From: Pelosinus sp. IPA-1
GTDB lineage: Bacteria > Bacillota > Negativicutes > DSM-13327
Assembly: GCF_030269905.1 (NCBI RefSeq)
Contig: NZ_BSVC01000013.1
Span: 23,912-87,911 of the forward strand
Direction of reading: 5' to 3'
Length of the DNA: 64,000 nt
Both the position numbers and the translations under genes were made by a program. Below are positions 1 through 8,364 of the stretch, piece after piece. Positions within the stretch are counted from its first letter, which is position 1; each line of letters opens with the position of its first letter. A model generated the notes under the pieces. That model was given only the letters and a program-made list of their open reading frames with translations, did no database searches and had not been told where the DNA came from.

Positions 1-1
1 T

Positions 2-604
2 GAAGTCTCTCGTATACATAGGGTTTCATGGTCGGTCATGGAACCACCTCCTAATGTTGCTAACTCCGATGGGGTCGTTGGAATTATTAAGATGGGGGAA
101 AAAATAGTAATTCTATTAGATTTTGAGAAGATTGTTGCTGAAATTAATCCTCAGATTAATGTTAAGTTGACGACGGTCCCTCAAAGTAGTGTTGCCGTGC
201 AAGAAATCCGGAAAACAAAAAAAATTATGATAGCTGAAGATTCCAAAATGCTGAGAGATATATTAATAGAAACGCTTCATGGGGCTGGTTATCTCGATGT
301 AACTGTCTATAATAATGGTAAAGAAGCATGGGATGCTTTGTCTGTATTAGCAGATTCAGGGGCATCAATTGAAGATAATGTACACATAGTGATTACTGAT
401 ATTGAAATGCCACAAATGGATGGGCATCATTTATTAAAACGCATTAGGGATGATAAAGCTTTACATAAGTTACCTGTCATTATCTTTTCTTCCTTGATTA
501 ATGAAGAGATGCGCCGTAAAGGTGAAGTGATTGGTGCAAACGGTCAGATTTCGAAGCCGGAAATTGCCCAGTTGATTAGTTTGCTAGATACTGAGAGTTT
601 ATAA
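2..604 (+). CDS. cheV: CheV-type chemotaxis coupling protein (5' end outside window)
   Basis: The reading frame is open from base 2, so the gene starts upstream of the window; the internal ATG at 38 is not the start. The visible 200 residues begin inside the end of a CheW-like domain (GIIKMGEKIVILLDFEKI) and continue into a complete receiver domain. Receiver landmarks are the acidic pair in IAEDSK, the phospho-acceptor Asp in VITDIEMPQMDG, the Ser/Thr switch in IIFSSL and the Lys in SKPE. CheW plus REC is the CheV architecture, which couples receptors to CheA and adapts the signal by phosphorylation. A methyl-accepting receptor follows 21 bp later, probably in the same transcript. Confidence 0.9.
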   Translation, partial: EVSRIHRVSWSVMEPPPNVANSDGVVGIIKMGEKIVILLDFEKIVAEINPQINVKLTTVPQSSVAVQEIRKTKKIMIAEDSKMLRDILIETLHGAGYLDVTVYNNGKEAWDALSVLADSGASIEDNVHIVITDIEMPQMDGHHLLKRIRDDKALHKLPVIIFSSLINEEMRRKGEVIGANGQISKPEIAQLISLLDTESL

Positions 605-625
605 CATTATAAGGGAGATAGTAAA

Positions 626-2341
626 ATGACATTTTTTAACAACATAAAAATAAGCATTAAATTAAGTGTATTGATTATTATCGCATTGTTGTCTATGGGG
701 GTAATAGGGTATACAGGGTATTATTATCTTCAACAATCAAATAGCGACATGAAATCGATGTATGCGGATCGATTGATTCCAGTTAAGTTAGCCAATGAAA
801 TCCGTGCAAATGTGGCAATTGCGAATGCAGCAACACTGGAATTGATGCTCACAACTGATGATAAAAGGAATAAAGAGTTAAAAAAGATTATCGATGATAC
901 AAGTAAGCAATCAAATGATAATCTTACAGAATTTGAAAAAGCTCATTTAGATCCAAAAGGAAAAGATTTACTGGCAAAAGCACAAACGACTAGGAAACTA
1001 TATCGCGATGCTAGACAGCAAGTTATTGAGTTGGCAATGCAGAATAAAAATGCGGAAGCCTATGCACTATATGTTATGAGTGTAAGTCCATTAGCTATTG
1101 AATATATGGGGAATATACATGATATTACTAGTTATTACTCTACATTATCAGAGAAAACAAGTGCTGATACCCAGGCAGCATTTGAAAAATCTATGCAAAT
1201 TACAGTAGGTATACTGGTGGTAGCTTTCATAGTGCTGGGGATGAGTGGGTGGTACATAACTAAAATCATAGCAACTCCCTTAAATGCAATGGTATTATTT
1301 TGTAAAGAATTAGCAGCTGGCGATTTTCGTGATAAGCCTCGGAACGAAGTTAGAAAAGATGAGATTGGCCAAGTAGCCGATGCCTTGGTAGATATGCGGG
1401 ACGCTCTCCGCCAACTAATGAAACAAATTAATGAGTCGGCTGAACAATTGGCGGCTTCTTCAGAGGAGTTGACAGCTAGTGCCGATCAGTCAGCTCAGGC
1501 GGCCAACCAAGTTGCCGAGTCTATTACTGGTGTAGCAAATGGTGCAGAAAAACAACTAAGTGTAGCTAGTGATACATCTGCGGTAGTACAGCAGATGTCA
1601 GCCAGCATTCAGCAGGTTGCTGCAAATGCCAATGAAGCAGCCGAACAAACAGCCCAAGCAGTTGATAAGGCAAAGGACGGTAATAAATCCGTGGATAAAG
1701 CGGTAAATCAGATGGCTTCTATTGAACAGACTGTTACCTCCTCAGCTCAGGTAGTGGCCAAATTGGGAGAACGGTCTAAGGAAATTGGTCAGATTGTAGA
1801 TACCATCGCTGGTATTGCTGGCCAGACAAACTTACTAGCTTTAAATGCTGCTATTGAAGCTGCCCGTGCTGGAGAACAAGGACGTGGCTTTGCCGTGGTT
1901 GCAGAAGAAGTCCGCAAGCTTGCAGAACAATCGCAAGATGCAGCCAAGCAAATTGCAACATTGATTAGTGAAATTCAGGGTGACACTGACAAAGCCGTAG
2001 TAGCTATGGAAGATGGTACTCGCGAAGTCAAAGTGGGAGCAGAAGTAGTCAATGAGTCTGGTAAAGCGTTCCAGGAAATCGCAGCTATGGTAATCAACGT
2101 ATCTGATAAAACTAGAGAAATATCTGCCGCCATGGAGCAGATGGCGATTGGGAGCCAGCAAATTGTCGGATCGGTGAAACAAATTGATGAACTAAGCAAA
2201 AATGCATCTGGAGAGGCACAGACAGTATCGGCTGCAACGGAAGAACAATCGGCATCCATGGAAGAAATCGCTTCATCCAGCCAAGCACTAGCCCATTTAG
2301 CAATGGATCTTCGCGAAGCCGTTAGTAAATTTCAAATTTAG
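626..2341 (+). CDS. Methyl-accepting chemotaxis protein (4HB sensor, HAMP)
   Basis: A 571-residue transmembrane chemoreceptor with RBS AAGGGAG before the ATG. It has a first membrane helix at about 13-35, a periplasmic helical region at about 36-190 resembling four-helix-bundle MCP sensors, a second membrane helix at about 193-213 and a HAMP linker to about 268. The cytoplasmic signalling hairpin follows, with the conserved tip (GIAGQTNLLALNAAIEAARA, GFAVVAEEVRKLAEQS). It should control CheA together with the CheV just upstream. The ligand cannot be read from the sequence. No C-terminal receptor-tethering pentapeptide is seen. Confidence 0.95.
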   Translation: MTFFNNIKISIKLSVLIIIALLSMGVIGYTGYYYLQQSNSDMKSMYADRLIPVKLANEIRANVAIANAATLELMLTTDDKRNKELKKIIDDTSKQSNDNLTEFEKAHLDPKGKDLLAKAQTTRKLYRDARQQVIELAMQNKNAEAYALYVMSVSPLAIEYMGNIHDITSYYSTLSEKTSADTQAAFEKSMQITVGILVVAFIVLGMSGWYITKIIATPLNAMVLFCKELAAGDFRDKPRNEVRKDEIGQVADALVDMRDALRQLMKQINESAEQLAASSEELTASADQSAQAANQVAESITGVANGAEKQLSVASDTSAVVQQMSASIQQVAANANEAAEQTAQAVDKAKDGNKSVDKAVNQMASIEQTVTSSAQVVAKLGERSKEIGQIVDTIAGIAGQTNLLALNAAIEAARAGEQGRGFAVVAEEVRKLAEQSQDAAKQIATLISEIQGDTDKAVVAMEDGTREVKVGAEVVNESGKAFQEIAAMVINVSDKTREISAAMEQMAIGSQQIVGSVKQIDELSKNASGEAQTVSAATEEQSASMEEIASSSQALAHLAMDLREAVSKFQI

Positions 2342-2397
2342 GTAATTATGGATTAGACGGGGTCAAGATAAGGCGGGCAGATTGTTTATATAAGGGG

Positions 2398-2440
2398 AAC
2401 TCCCTTAGCCAGACATAAATCTGGTTAGGGGAGTTTTTTT
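2398..2440 (+). terminator. Intrinsic terminator after the MCP gene
   Basis: A 16-bp stem with two G-T type wobbles (AACTCCCTTAGCCAGA against TCTGGTTAGGGGAGTT) closes a short loop and is followed by a run of T. Confidence 0.85.
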
Positions 2441-2510
2441 ATGTCTAGCAAAAAATAGGATAAATAAGGTATAATAAGAAGAAGAAACGAAAAAATGGAA
2501 GGAGTTAATT

Positions 2511-3164
2511 ATGAGAAAAATAACATTGTTGATCTGTTCTATGTTGTTTTTATTTTCTAGTGTAGCCTTTGCTAGTTTGGATGACACTAAACTAACGATT
2601 GAAAAACAATATGGAGATTACCGCTTGCTGATTGATTCTGATAATCAATTGTGGACAAAAGCAGATTGGGAAGCAAGAGGATCTAAGAAGGCAAAAGCTG
2701 CATCCTATCGATATTCCTTTAGTCGTCAAGGAATTGGCGTACAGATGGAAGTCATGTATGCAAATAATAAACCTGATGCCTTAGTGGTCGCTCAACGCTT
2801 CACACCTGACATGCCGATTACAATAAAAGAAATGAAAAAGTATTTTCCAGAAGTGTATGCTTTAACAAAAGCGCCAAAAGCTAACTTTTTCGCAACCTAT
2901 AGCTCCATAAGCCGAAATTTCCAAGAAGGACAATCTCCTGTAAGTATGGGAGTGCTTATTAGAGAATTAACAAACGGAAATTATTATTCTTTATTAGCCT
3001 TCAATGTTCAAGATGAAGGACGTTTGCTAAAAAATATTGAGTATATTAGTGAAGATACATATATTAGGGAATTTACTATAGAACGTGCATCACGCACGAC
3101 AGTACATGATGCTATGGATACAAGCAAACCAGATTGGCAGCCAATAAAAAATTACTTTAATTAA
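2511..3164 (+). CDS. Secreted protein of unknown function
   Basis: A 217-residue protein with a strong RBS (GGAAGGAG) 7 bases before the ATG. The N-terminus is a typical signal peptide: MRKI, then a hydrophobic core, ending SSVAFA, with probable cleavage after residue 21. The remainder is soluble and mixed alpha/beta with no motif I recognise. It stands alone between a terminator upstream and its own terminator downstream, so it is probably monocistronic. The function is unknown. Confidence 0.75.
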   Translation: MRKITLLICSMLFLFSSVAFASLDDTKLTIEKQYGDYRLLIDSDNQLWTKADWEARGSKKAKAASYRYSFSRQGIGVQMEVMYANNKPDALVVAQRFTPDMPITIKEMKKYFPEVYALTKAPKANFFATYSSISRNFQEGQSPVSMGVLIRELTNGNYYSLLAFNVQDEGRLLKNIEYISEDTYIREFTIERASRTTVHDAMDTSKPDWQPIKNYFN

Positions 3165-3190
3165 AAAAGAGGCCATTGGCCTCTTTTTTT
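3164..3190. terminator. Bidirectional intrinsic terminator
   Basis: AAAAAGAGGCC ATT GGCCTCTTTTT is a perfect stem with A and T tracts on the two sides, so it can stop the + strand gene at 2511 and also transcription from the minus-strand gene that ends at 3305. Confidence 0.85.
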
Positions 3191-3215
3191 TTATACTAAA
3201 GATGTTAAGGTTTAC

Positions 3216-3265
3216 AAACCACAAAGACACAATGCCGTGTTAACGGCATTGTGTCTTTGTGGTTT
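3216..3265. repeat. Perfect 22-bp inverted repeat of the CCACAAAGACACAA family
   Basis: The arms at 3216-3237 and 3244-3265 are exactly complementary over 22 bases with a 6-base loop. The outer 16 bases (AACCACAAAGACACAA) recur as the arms of the hairpin at 6397-6469. It has no T tract directly after either arm, so it is not a standard terminator. Confidence 0.85.
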
Positions 3266-3304
3266 GAATATTTTGTGTATGTTTTAAAGACACAAGTGTT
3301 TTAC

Positions 3305-4069
3305 TTATTTTGCTAGCCTTATGGGGGCTACTTTGGCCTCCTCGGCTGTTTGTGGCCCCAGGAAACCTTGGCGGCTCATGACAGAGAGAACAATAGCCTG
3401 GCGATGTTTTGCAGCGTTAAAATCAACGTAGGGTGAATTAAGAGATGGAGCGGTAGGTAATCCTGCCAACAGAGCGCACTCGGCCAAATTGAGATTGACG
3501 GGTGCTTTATCAAAATAGATTTTTGCCGCATCACCAATTCCATAAGCACCAGAACCAAAATAAATCGTATTTAAATACATTTCTAAGATTTCTTCTTTGG
3601 AATAGCGCAGTTCCATATCCATCGCCAGTAAAAACTCTTCTGCTTTTCGACCATAGGTTTTGTCTTGTGTAAGAAATAAATTTTTGACAAGTTGCTGGGT
3701 AATGGTACTGCCGCCTTCCGTAAAATCTCCTGTTTGCATATTTACTAACATAGCCCTTAGTATTCCTTCAATATCAAAGCCAAAATGACGATAAAAACGA
3801 CTGTCCTCTACTGCAATAATAGCTTGCTGCATTGTTAGAGGAATATATTGTATTTTTACATACTTCTTTTTATCTAGCTTTTCATCTACAGCACTTTTTA
3901 AAGCGATCATCCGATATGAACGCTCCCAAGAACTAGATAAGTGGCTGTTGATAGATTGAGAAGAGGGGATAGCGGGTAACCATCCTTTTAGAAAGCTAGT
4001 GCCACCGGCCCAAGCAAAGGATAAAATAAATAATATCATCAAGAGCATTATCAATCTGCCGAATCTCAT
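3305..4069 (-). CDS. Monofunctional GT51 peptidoglycan glycosyltransferase
   Basis: A 254-residue protein with an N-terminal membrane anchor (residues about 5-25) and a transglycosylase (GT51) domain that polymerises lipid II into glycan strands. Diagnostic motifs are AVEDSRFYRHFGFD (catalytic Glu), GGSTITQQLVKNLFL, KAEEFLLAMDME and EILEMYLNTIYFG. The chain ends just after the GT51 domain, so no transpeptidase domain is present, as in MtgA-type enzymes. RBS AGGAGG lies 7 bases before the ATG. It is transcribed opposite to its neighbours and is divergent from the cwlD-like gene. It could also be called a short PBP1A-like protein. Confidence 0.88.
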   Translation of the reverse strand: MRFGRLIMLLMILFILSFAWAGGTSFLKGWLPAIPSSQSINSHLSSSWERSYRMIALKSAVDEKLDKKKYVKIQYIPLTMQQAIIAVEDSRFYRHFGFDIEGILRAMLVNMQTGDFTEGGSTITQQLVKNLFLTQDKTYGRKAEEFLLAMDMELRYSKEEILEMYLNTIYFGSGAYGIGDAAKIYFDKAPVNLNLAECALLAGLPTAPSLNSPYVDFNAAKHRQAIVLSVMSRQGFLGPQTAEEAKVAPIRLAK

Positions 4070-4206
4070 ATGTAGCCTCCTAGTATGTCCTACTGTTATT
4101 TTACCTCACAGCATGATGTTTGGCTATATGTGCTTTTTTACGTATAATACAAATATCCCTTGCATAAAGTTAGAGGAGAGTGTCGTATAGTAGGGAGTTG
4201 TATAGA

Positions 4207-4923
4207 ATGAAGTTATTTCTTCTGAGAAAATCCAGCTTGAAAAAGGCCTTTATGCTAAGTGTGACTATGGCAGTACTTCATTTTTTAACAATGCAATATA
4301 TTCTAGGCGATGATATACAAAATGTGGACATGTCAGTACTCTCTGGACACAGTATTACAATTGATCCTGGACATGGAGGCATTGACAGCGGTGCTACTGC
4401 CAATGAGGTGGATGAAAAGGATGTTACCTTATTGATTTCCATGAAACTAGCCACCCTATTAGAGCAGTATGGTGGGAAAGTCGTACTTACCAGGGATAAG
4501 GATATTGACTATTATACAAAGGGTAAGGGCGGCAAACGTAATGATTTATTAGAGCGTGTTACGAGAATTGAAGACTCAAAATCGGATGTTTTTCTTAGTA
4601 TACATTGCAACGCTTATCGAGGGGCAAATTTGACAGGAGCCCAGGTTTTTTATAATCCTCAGCTAGAAGAAAATAAGATATTGGCAGAACGATTACAACA
4701 AGTTCTTAAACAATTTCCTCCAGGAAATAAGCGCCAGGCAAAAGAGGATTCTCATATTCTATTATTAAAACAAATAAAAACTCCAGGAGTGCTCATTGAA
4801 ACAGGATATTTAACAAGCAAAGAGGAAGCCTTACTATTAACAGATGAAAATTATCAGCAGAAGATGGTGGAGAATATTGCGAAGGCGTTAGCGTATCATT
4901 TCTATAAAAATGCGGCAAAATAG
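4207..4923 (+). CDS. cwlD: N-acetylmuramoyl-L-alanine amidase, CwlD-like
   Basis: I place the start at ATG 4207, which has AGGGAG about 9 bases upstream; an in-frame GTG at 4180 sits almost on top of its own GAGGAG. The 238-residue product has one N-terminal membrane segment (about 14-34) and an Amidase_3 domain. Zinc ligands are in IDPGHGG, the Glu of EKDVT and the His of SIHCNAY; the catalytic Glu is in LIETGYL. Length and motif order fit CwlD, the enzyme that strips peptide from muramic acid so that the spore cortex can form muramic lactam. This suggests a spore-former. A generic CwlM/LytC-type amidase is the alternative. Confidence 0.82.
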   Translation: MKLFLLRKSSLKKAFMLSVTMAVLHFLTMQYILGDDIQNVDMSVLSGHSITIDPGHGGIDSGATANEVDEKDVTLLISMKLATLLEQYGGKVVLTRDKDIDYYTKGKGGKRNDLLERVTRIEDSKSDVFLSIHCNAYRGANLTGAQVFYNPQLEENKILAERLQQVLKQFPPGNKRQAKEDSHILLLKQIKTPGVLIETGYLTSKEEALLLTDENYQQKMVENIAKALAYHFYKNAAK

Positions 4924-4987
4924 AAGCTATACTGAGTTAAACAATGAACGCAACTAATAGGCCTTATAACTAGAAAGGAGCAGTCAT

Positions 4988-5815
4988 ATGAAAAATTTAG
5001 GAATTTGTGCTCTTATGCCTCATCCTCCCATTATGATACCTGAAATAGGAAAAGGTGAGTTGGATAAAATAAAAAACACAGTAACTGCTGTTGAAGAAGC
5101 AGCAAGGAGGATCAAGGATTTTAATCCCCAGACCATTGTTTTAATGACTCCTCATGGTCCCGCCTTTGAAGATGCGGTAAGTATTAGTGTTCACCCTAGG
5201 CTGAAAGGGAACTTCTCTTCCTTTGGAGTACCAGATGTTTCTTTAGGATTTGAGACAGATAGTTTACTTGTAAGGCATATTCTTAAGAAAGCCGATCGCC
5301 TAGGCGTAAACATCGTAGAATTAACAGATGACATGGCTAAGAACTATAGATTGAAGTTAGAACTTGACCACGGGGCATTGGTACCCCTTTATTATCTGCA
5401 TAAAGCAGGATTTAAGGGACAATTGGTTCATATTTCAGTAGGTATGCTTTCCTATGAAGAGATGTATACCTTTGGTAAAGCAGTACAGGGAGCCATTGGC
5501 ATGGTTGATAAGCGAGTTGCTGTCATTGCCTCTGGTGATTTATCCCATCGATTGACCCCTGATGCACCTGCAGGTTATAGTCCCAAAGCTGCCGAATTCG
5601 ATCGTCAGGTCATGGAAGCGGTAGAAAATGTAAACATAAAATCCCTACTAGAAATCGATCGGGATCTTGTAGAGGCCGCAGGAGAATGTGGTCTTAGACC
5701 GATCTTTTTTCTCATGGGAATCGTGGGCGGGCTCAAAGCTACGGGAGAAAATCTGTCTTATGAAGGTCCCTTTGGTGTAGGTTATGGAGTATCCTTAATT
5801 AATGTGACTAAATAA
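4988..5815 (+). CDS. LigB-like (class III extradiol dioxygenase fold) protein of the AMMECR1 cluster
   Basis: A 275-residue protein with RBS AAAGGAG. The start, ALMPHPPIMIPEIGKGE, and later segments (LMTPHGP, LDHGALVPLYYL, ASGDLSHRLTPDAPAGYSP) carry the His/Asp/Glu pattern of the LigB/Memo superfamily. In many anaerobes this domain is fused in front of AMMECR1; here the AMMECR1 protein is a separate gene 20 bp downstream. True Memo (AmrB) proteins start differently, so I call it LigB-like and do not call it AmrB. The substrate is unknown. It is likely cotranscribed with the next two genes, which complete the so-called AmmeMemoRadiSam set. Confidence 0.85.
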   Translation: MKNLGICALMPHPPIMIPEIGKGELDKIKNTVTAVEEAARRIKDFNPQTIVLMTPHGPAFEDAVSISVHPRLKGNFSSFGVPDVSLGFETDSLLVRHILKKADRLGVNIVELTDDMAKNYRLKLELDHGALVPLYYLHKAGFKGQLVHISVGMLSYEEMYTFGKAVQGAIGMVDKRVAVIASGDLSHRLTPDAPAGYSPKAAEFDRQVMEAVENVNIKSLLEIDRDLVEAAGECGLRPIFFLMGIVGGLKATGENLSYEGPFGVGYGVSLINVTK

Positions 5816-5835
5816 GGTAGAAGGAGGTGTTAATT

Positions 5836-6351
5836 ATGACTGACGAAAGTAGCGTTGTAGGACTAGCTAGGGCCAGTTTACAGCATTTTTTAGAGAAGGG
5901 GAGTGTTTTGCCAATACCGGTTACTTTGCCCGAAGAATTAAAGGGGCAGAAAGGCGCCTTTGTCTCTTTAAAAAAACAAGGTGAATTGCGAGGCTGTATT
6001 GGCACCTTTAGGCCGACGCGATCTAACATTGCCAGTGAAATTATCTACAACGCAATTAGCGCTGGTACAGAAGATCCTAGATTTTGGCCAGTAGAATTAG
6101 AAGAACTGCCCGAACTTACGATTTCTGTAGACATATTAGAAGCACCGGAGCAAATAGACAGTGTGGACAAGCTAGATCCACAGCAGTATGGCGTCATCGT
6201 TAAACAGGGAAGAAGAAGTGGACTTCTCTTACCCATGTTAGAGGGTGTTAACACTGTGGCGGAACAAATTGGCATAGCTAGAGAAAAAGCAGGCATTCGT
6301 GCTGAGGAAGAAATAGAACTATATCGATTTTCTGTAACCCGTTATACATAA
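5836..6351 (+). CDS. amrA: AMMECR1 family protein (AmmeMemoRadiSam protein A)
   Basis: AAGGAGG at 5821-5827 sets the start at ATG 5836, giving 171 residues; the in-frame GTG at 5827 lies inside the ribosome binding site. The AMMECR1 signature is visible as GAFVSLKKQGELRGCIGTF, then AISAGTEDPRFWPVE, with further conserved parts such as LTISVDIL and GRRSGLLLPMLEGVNT. The biochemical role of AMMECR1 is not established. It sits between the LigB-like gene and a radical SAM gene, the conserved three-part neighbourhood, and probably shares an operon at least with the former. Confidence 0.9.
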   Translation: MTDESSVVGLARASLQHFLEKGSVLPIPVTLPEELKGQKGAFVSLKKQGELRGCIGTFRPTRSNIASEIIYNAISAGTEDPRFWPVELEELPELTISVDILEAPEQIDSVDKLDPQQYGVIVKQGRRSGLLLPMLEGVNTVAEQIGIAREKAGIRAEEEIELYRFSVTRYT

Positions 6352-6396
6352 TGTTACCTACTTTTTTATTAAATGCTAAACTGAATAAGCGTTACG

Positions 6397-6469
6397 AACC
6401 ACAAAGACACAATACCGCTACGCGGTACACAAAGAGGGCGTCTATAGTGTCCTTTGTGTCTTTGTGGTT
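6397..6469. repeat. Second hairpin of the CCACAAAGACACAA family
   Basis: AACCACAAAGACACAA at 6397-6412 is exactly complementary to 6454-6469. The inner part differs from the copy at 3216-3265 and contains its own CCGCTACGCGG mini-palindrome plus extra CAAAG units. It sits between amrA and the radical SAM gene. Confidence 0.8.
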
Positions 6470-6507
6470 TAATAAGTTTGCTAAAAAATCATAATGGAGT
6501 GACTTAA

Positions 6508-7500
6508 ATGCGGGAGGCTATGTATTATCGGCCCCATGAGCAAGGTTTGCGCTGCAGTCTATGTCCTAAAAAATGCATAATCAGGGAAGGAGCAACGGGT
6601 TTTTGCCGAGTACGTAAAAACATAGGCAATACACTATATACTGAAAATTATGGTGAGTGCTCGTCTTATGCTCTTGATCCTATAGAGAAAAAACCCTTAT
6701 ATCATTTTTATCCAGGTAGTACTATCTTATCTCTTGGTACTTGGGGTTGTAATTTTTCCTGTTCTTTCTGTCAGAACTGGGAGATTGCGCAAGAGGATCC
6801 TAAGACGATGAAACTGTCGCCGGATCAAGCAGTAGAACTGGCTAGACAAGAGAAGAAAAACAGGAATATAGGGTTAGCGTATACCTATTCTGAACCAAGT
6901 GTATGGTATGAGTATGTTCTTGATACTGCTAAAGCTATTAAGCAGGCAGGTATGAAAAATGTACTAATAACCAATGGTTTTATAAACCGAGAGCCTCTAG
7001 AGGAAATTCTGCCATATATTGATGCGATGAATATTGATATTAAAGCATTCAACAAAGAATACTATCAGAAGGTATGTGCAGGAGAGTTGGAAGATGTAAA
7101 AGAAACGGTAGCGTTAGCATCTTCTGCATGTCATGTAGAGATTACCACTCTGTTAGTTCCGGGGCTAAATGATAAAAAGGATGAAATTGAGCAATTGAGC
7201 ACTTGGTTGGGGAAGATAAATGCGGACATCCCTCTTCATTTTTCTCGGTACTTTCCAAATTACAAAATGGATTTACCTCCGACTCCCGAAAGCACCATGA
7301 TAATGGCGCAAGAAATAGCAAGGAAGCAGTTACATTATGTATACCTTGGAAATTTGGGGGAAAAAGGGATTAATACATACTGCCCCCAATGTGATAAATT
7401 AGTTATCGATAGAAAAAAGTGGCACAGTGAGATGGAAAATAGAAATATATGTCCTCAATGCAAAAATCCAATTTATATAATCGGTGAGGTTAGTATTTAA
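6508..7500 (+). CDS. amrS: AmmeMemoRadiSam system radical SAM enzyme
   Basis: A 330-residue protein of the pyruvate formate-lyase-activase-like radical SAM group. The SAM [4Fe-4S] motif is CNFSCSFC at about residues 81-88. In front is a Cys-rich segment (CSLCPKKC and FCRVR), and near the end come two CxxC pairs (CPQC at about 291 and CPQC at about 311) that look like a small metal knuckle. Other landmarks are YTYSEPSVWYEY, NGFINREPLEEILPYIDA and TTLLVPGLND. RBS TGGAGTG precedes the ATG. It completes the conserved trio with the LigB-like and AMMECR1 genes upstream, although a 156-bp gap containing a repeat hairpin lies between. The substrate is not known. Confidence 0.9.
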   Translation: MREAMYYRPHEQGLRCSLCPKKCIIREGATGFCRVRKNIGNTLYTENYGECSSYALDPIEKKPLYHFYPGSTILSLGTWGCNFSCSFCQNWEIAQEDPKTMKLSPDQAVELARQEKKNRNIGLAYTYSEPSVWYEYVLDTAKAIKQAGMKNVLITNGFINREPLEEILPYIDAMNIDIKAFNKEYYQKVCAGELEDVKETVALASSACHVEITTLLVPGLNDKKDEIEQLSTWLGKINADIPLHFSRYFPNYKMDLPPTPESTMIMAQEIARKQLHYVYLGNLGEKGINTYCPQCDKLVIDRKKWHSEMENRNICPQCKNPIYIIGEVSI

Positions 7501-7530
7501 AAATACCCATTTTGTAATCAAAACGAGAAT

Positions 7531-7568
7531 AAAAGAGCCCTACAATTGCAGAATTGTAGGGCTCTTTT
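7531..7568 (+). terminator. Intrinsic terminator after amrS
   Basis: AAAAGAGCCCTACAATT and AATTGTAGGGCTCTTTT pair perfectly around GCAG; the stem ends in a T run on either strand. Confidence 0.85.
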
Positions 7569-7685
7569 GCGAAAGAATAGAGTAGTTTGTTTAGATAGCA
7601 GGAAATGGAGGAAAGTTGCATAATACTATCTTTTATGATACAAATGTTCTTAGCAGTTGATTGATTGTAGCAGGGAGAGGGTAAT

Positions 7686-8141
7686 ATGCCATTAGAACGT
7701 GTTAAAAAGTTTCTAAGTCAATTTCCTGACCTAGAAATTATTTTATTTGATCAAAGTACCCACACAGCAGAGTTAGCGGCGCAAGCATTAGGTGTTTTGC
7801 CAGCACAAATAGCAAAAACCCTAGTATTTCTTGCTGATACAGCACCATTATTGGTGGTAACCTGCGGTGATAAAAAAATAAATACCAAAAAACTAGCTAA
7901 GATTCTTAGCTGTAAAAAAGTCCGATTTGCCGATGAACAAACAGTGGTAGATGCTACTGGTTTTTTCCCAGGTGGTGTTTCGCCGATAGGATTGCTTACA
8001 GATGTACCTGTTTATCTAGACCAAAGTTTATGGGATTTTTCGATTGTTTACGCTGCGGCTGGTACTGCCAATTCGGCTTTGCCAGTAAGTCCTGACTGCT
8101 TATGTGAAATTACTAAAGCAAAAATCATTGACGTTTGTTGA
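7686..8141 (+). CDS. YbaK/EbsC-type aminoacyl-tRNA deacylase
   Basis: A 151-residue single-domain protein of the YbaK/ProRS-INS family, which hydrolyses misacylated tRNA (for example Cys-tRNA-Pro). Visible family features are the early segment AELAAQALGVLPAQIAKTLVF, the Lys-containing VTCGDKKINTKKL, the GFFPGGVSPIGL loop and the late AAAGTANSALPVSP. RBS GGGAGAGGG precedes the ATG. It stands alone between two terminators. Which tRNA it edits cannot be decided from sequence alone. Confidence 0.88.
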   Translation: MPLERVKKFLSQFPDLEIILFDQSTHTAELAAQALGVLPAQIAKTLVFLADTAPLLVVTCGDKKINTKKLAKILSCKKVRFADEQTVVDATGFFPGGVSPIGLLTDVPVYLDQSLWDFSIVYAAAGTANSALPVSPDCLCEITKAKIIDVC

Positions 8142-8161
8142 ATTTTTAAATTAGGAAATAC

Positions 8162-8194
8162 CTAAGAACCACTTTCTATGGGAGTGGTTCTTAG
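8162..8194 (+). terminator. Terminator-like hairpin after the YbaK gene
   Basis: CTAAGAACCACT and AGTGGTTCTTAG form a perfect 12-bp stem around a 9-base loop. The following bases (TATTTATT) are T-rich without being a clean T run. Confidence 0.65.
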
Positions 8195-8364
8195 TATTTA
8201 TTAGAATAATTGAATACATAAGTTTAGATAGCAAAAAACGAAGGAAATTAAGAATATTTGTCGAAGTGATTACGGATATGTGCATTTTTACCAACTACAG
8301 AAAGGCTGCTTTTCTCGCATTGAGATTGCACTGTAGATAACTATAAACTGTTGTGGAGGCGAAG

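Noticed and set aside
3999..4190. 63-codon + strand frame before cwlD
   Set aside because: It overlaps the start of the GT51 gene on the other strand and lacks features of a gene.
4988..5815. Calling this gene Memo (AmrB)
   Set aside because: The N-terminus and motif layout match the LigB half of AMMECR1 fusion proteins rather than true Memo proteins.
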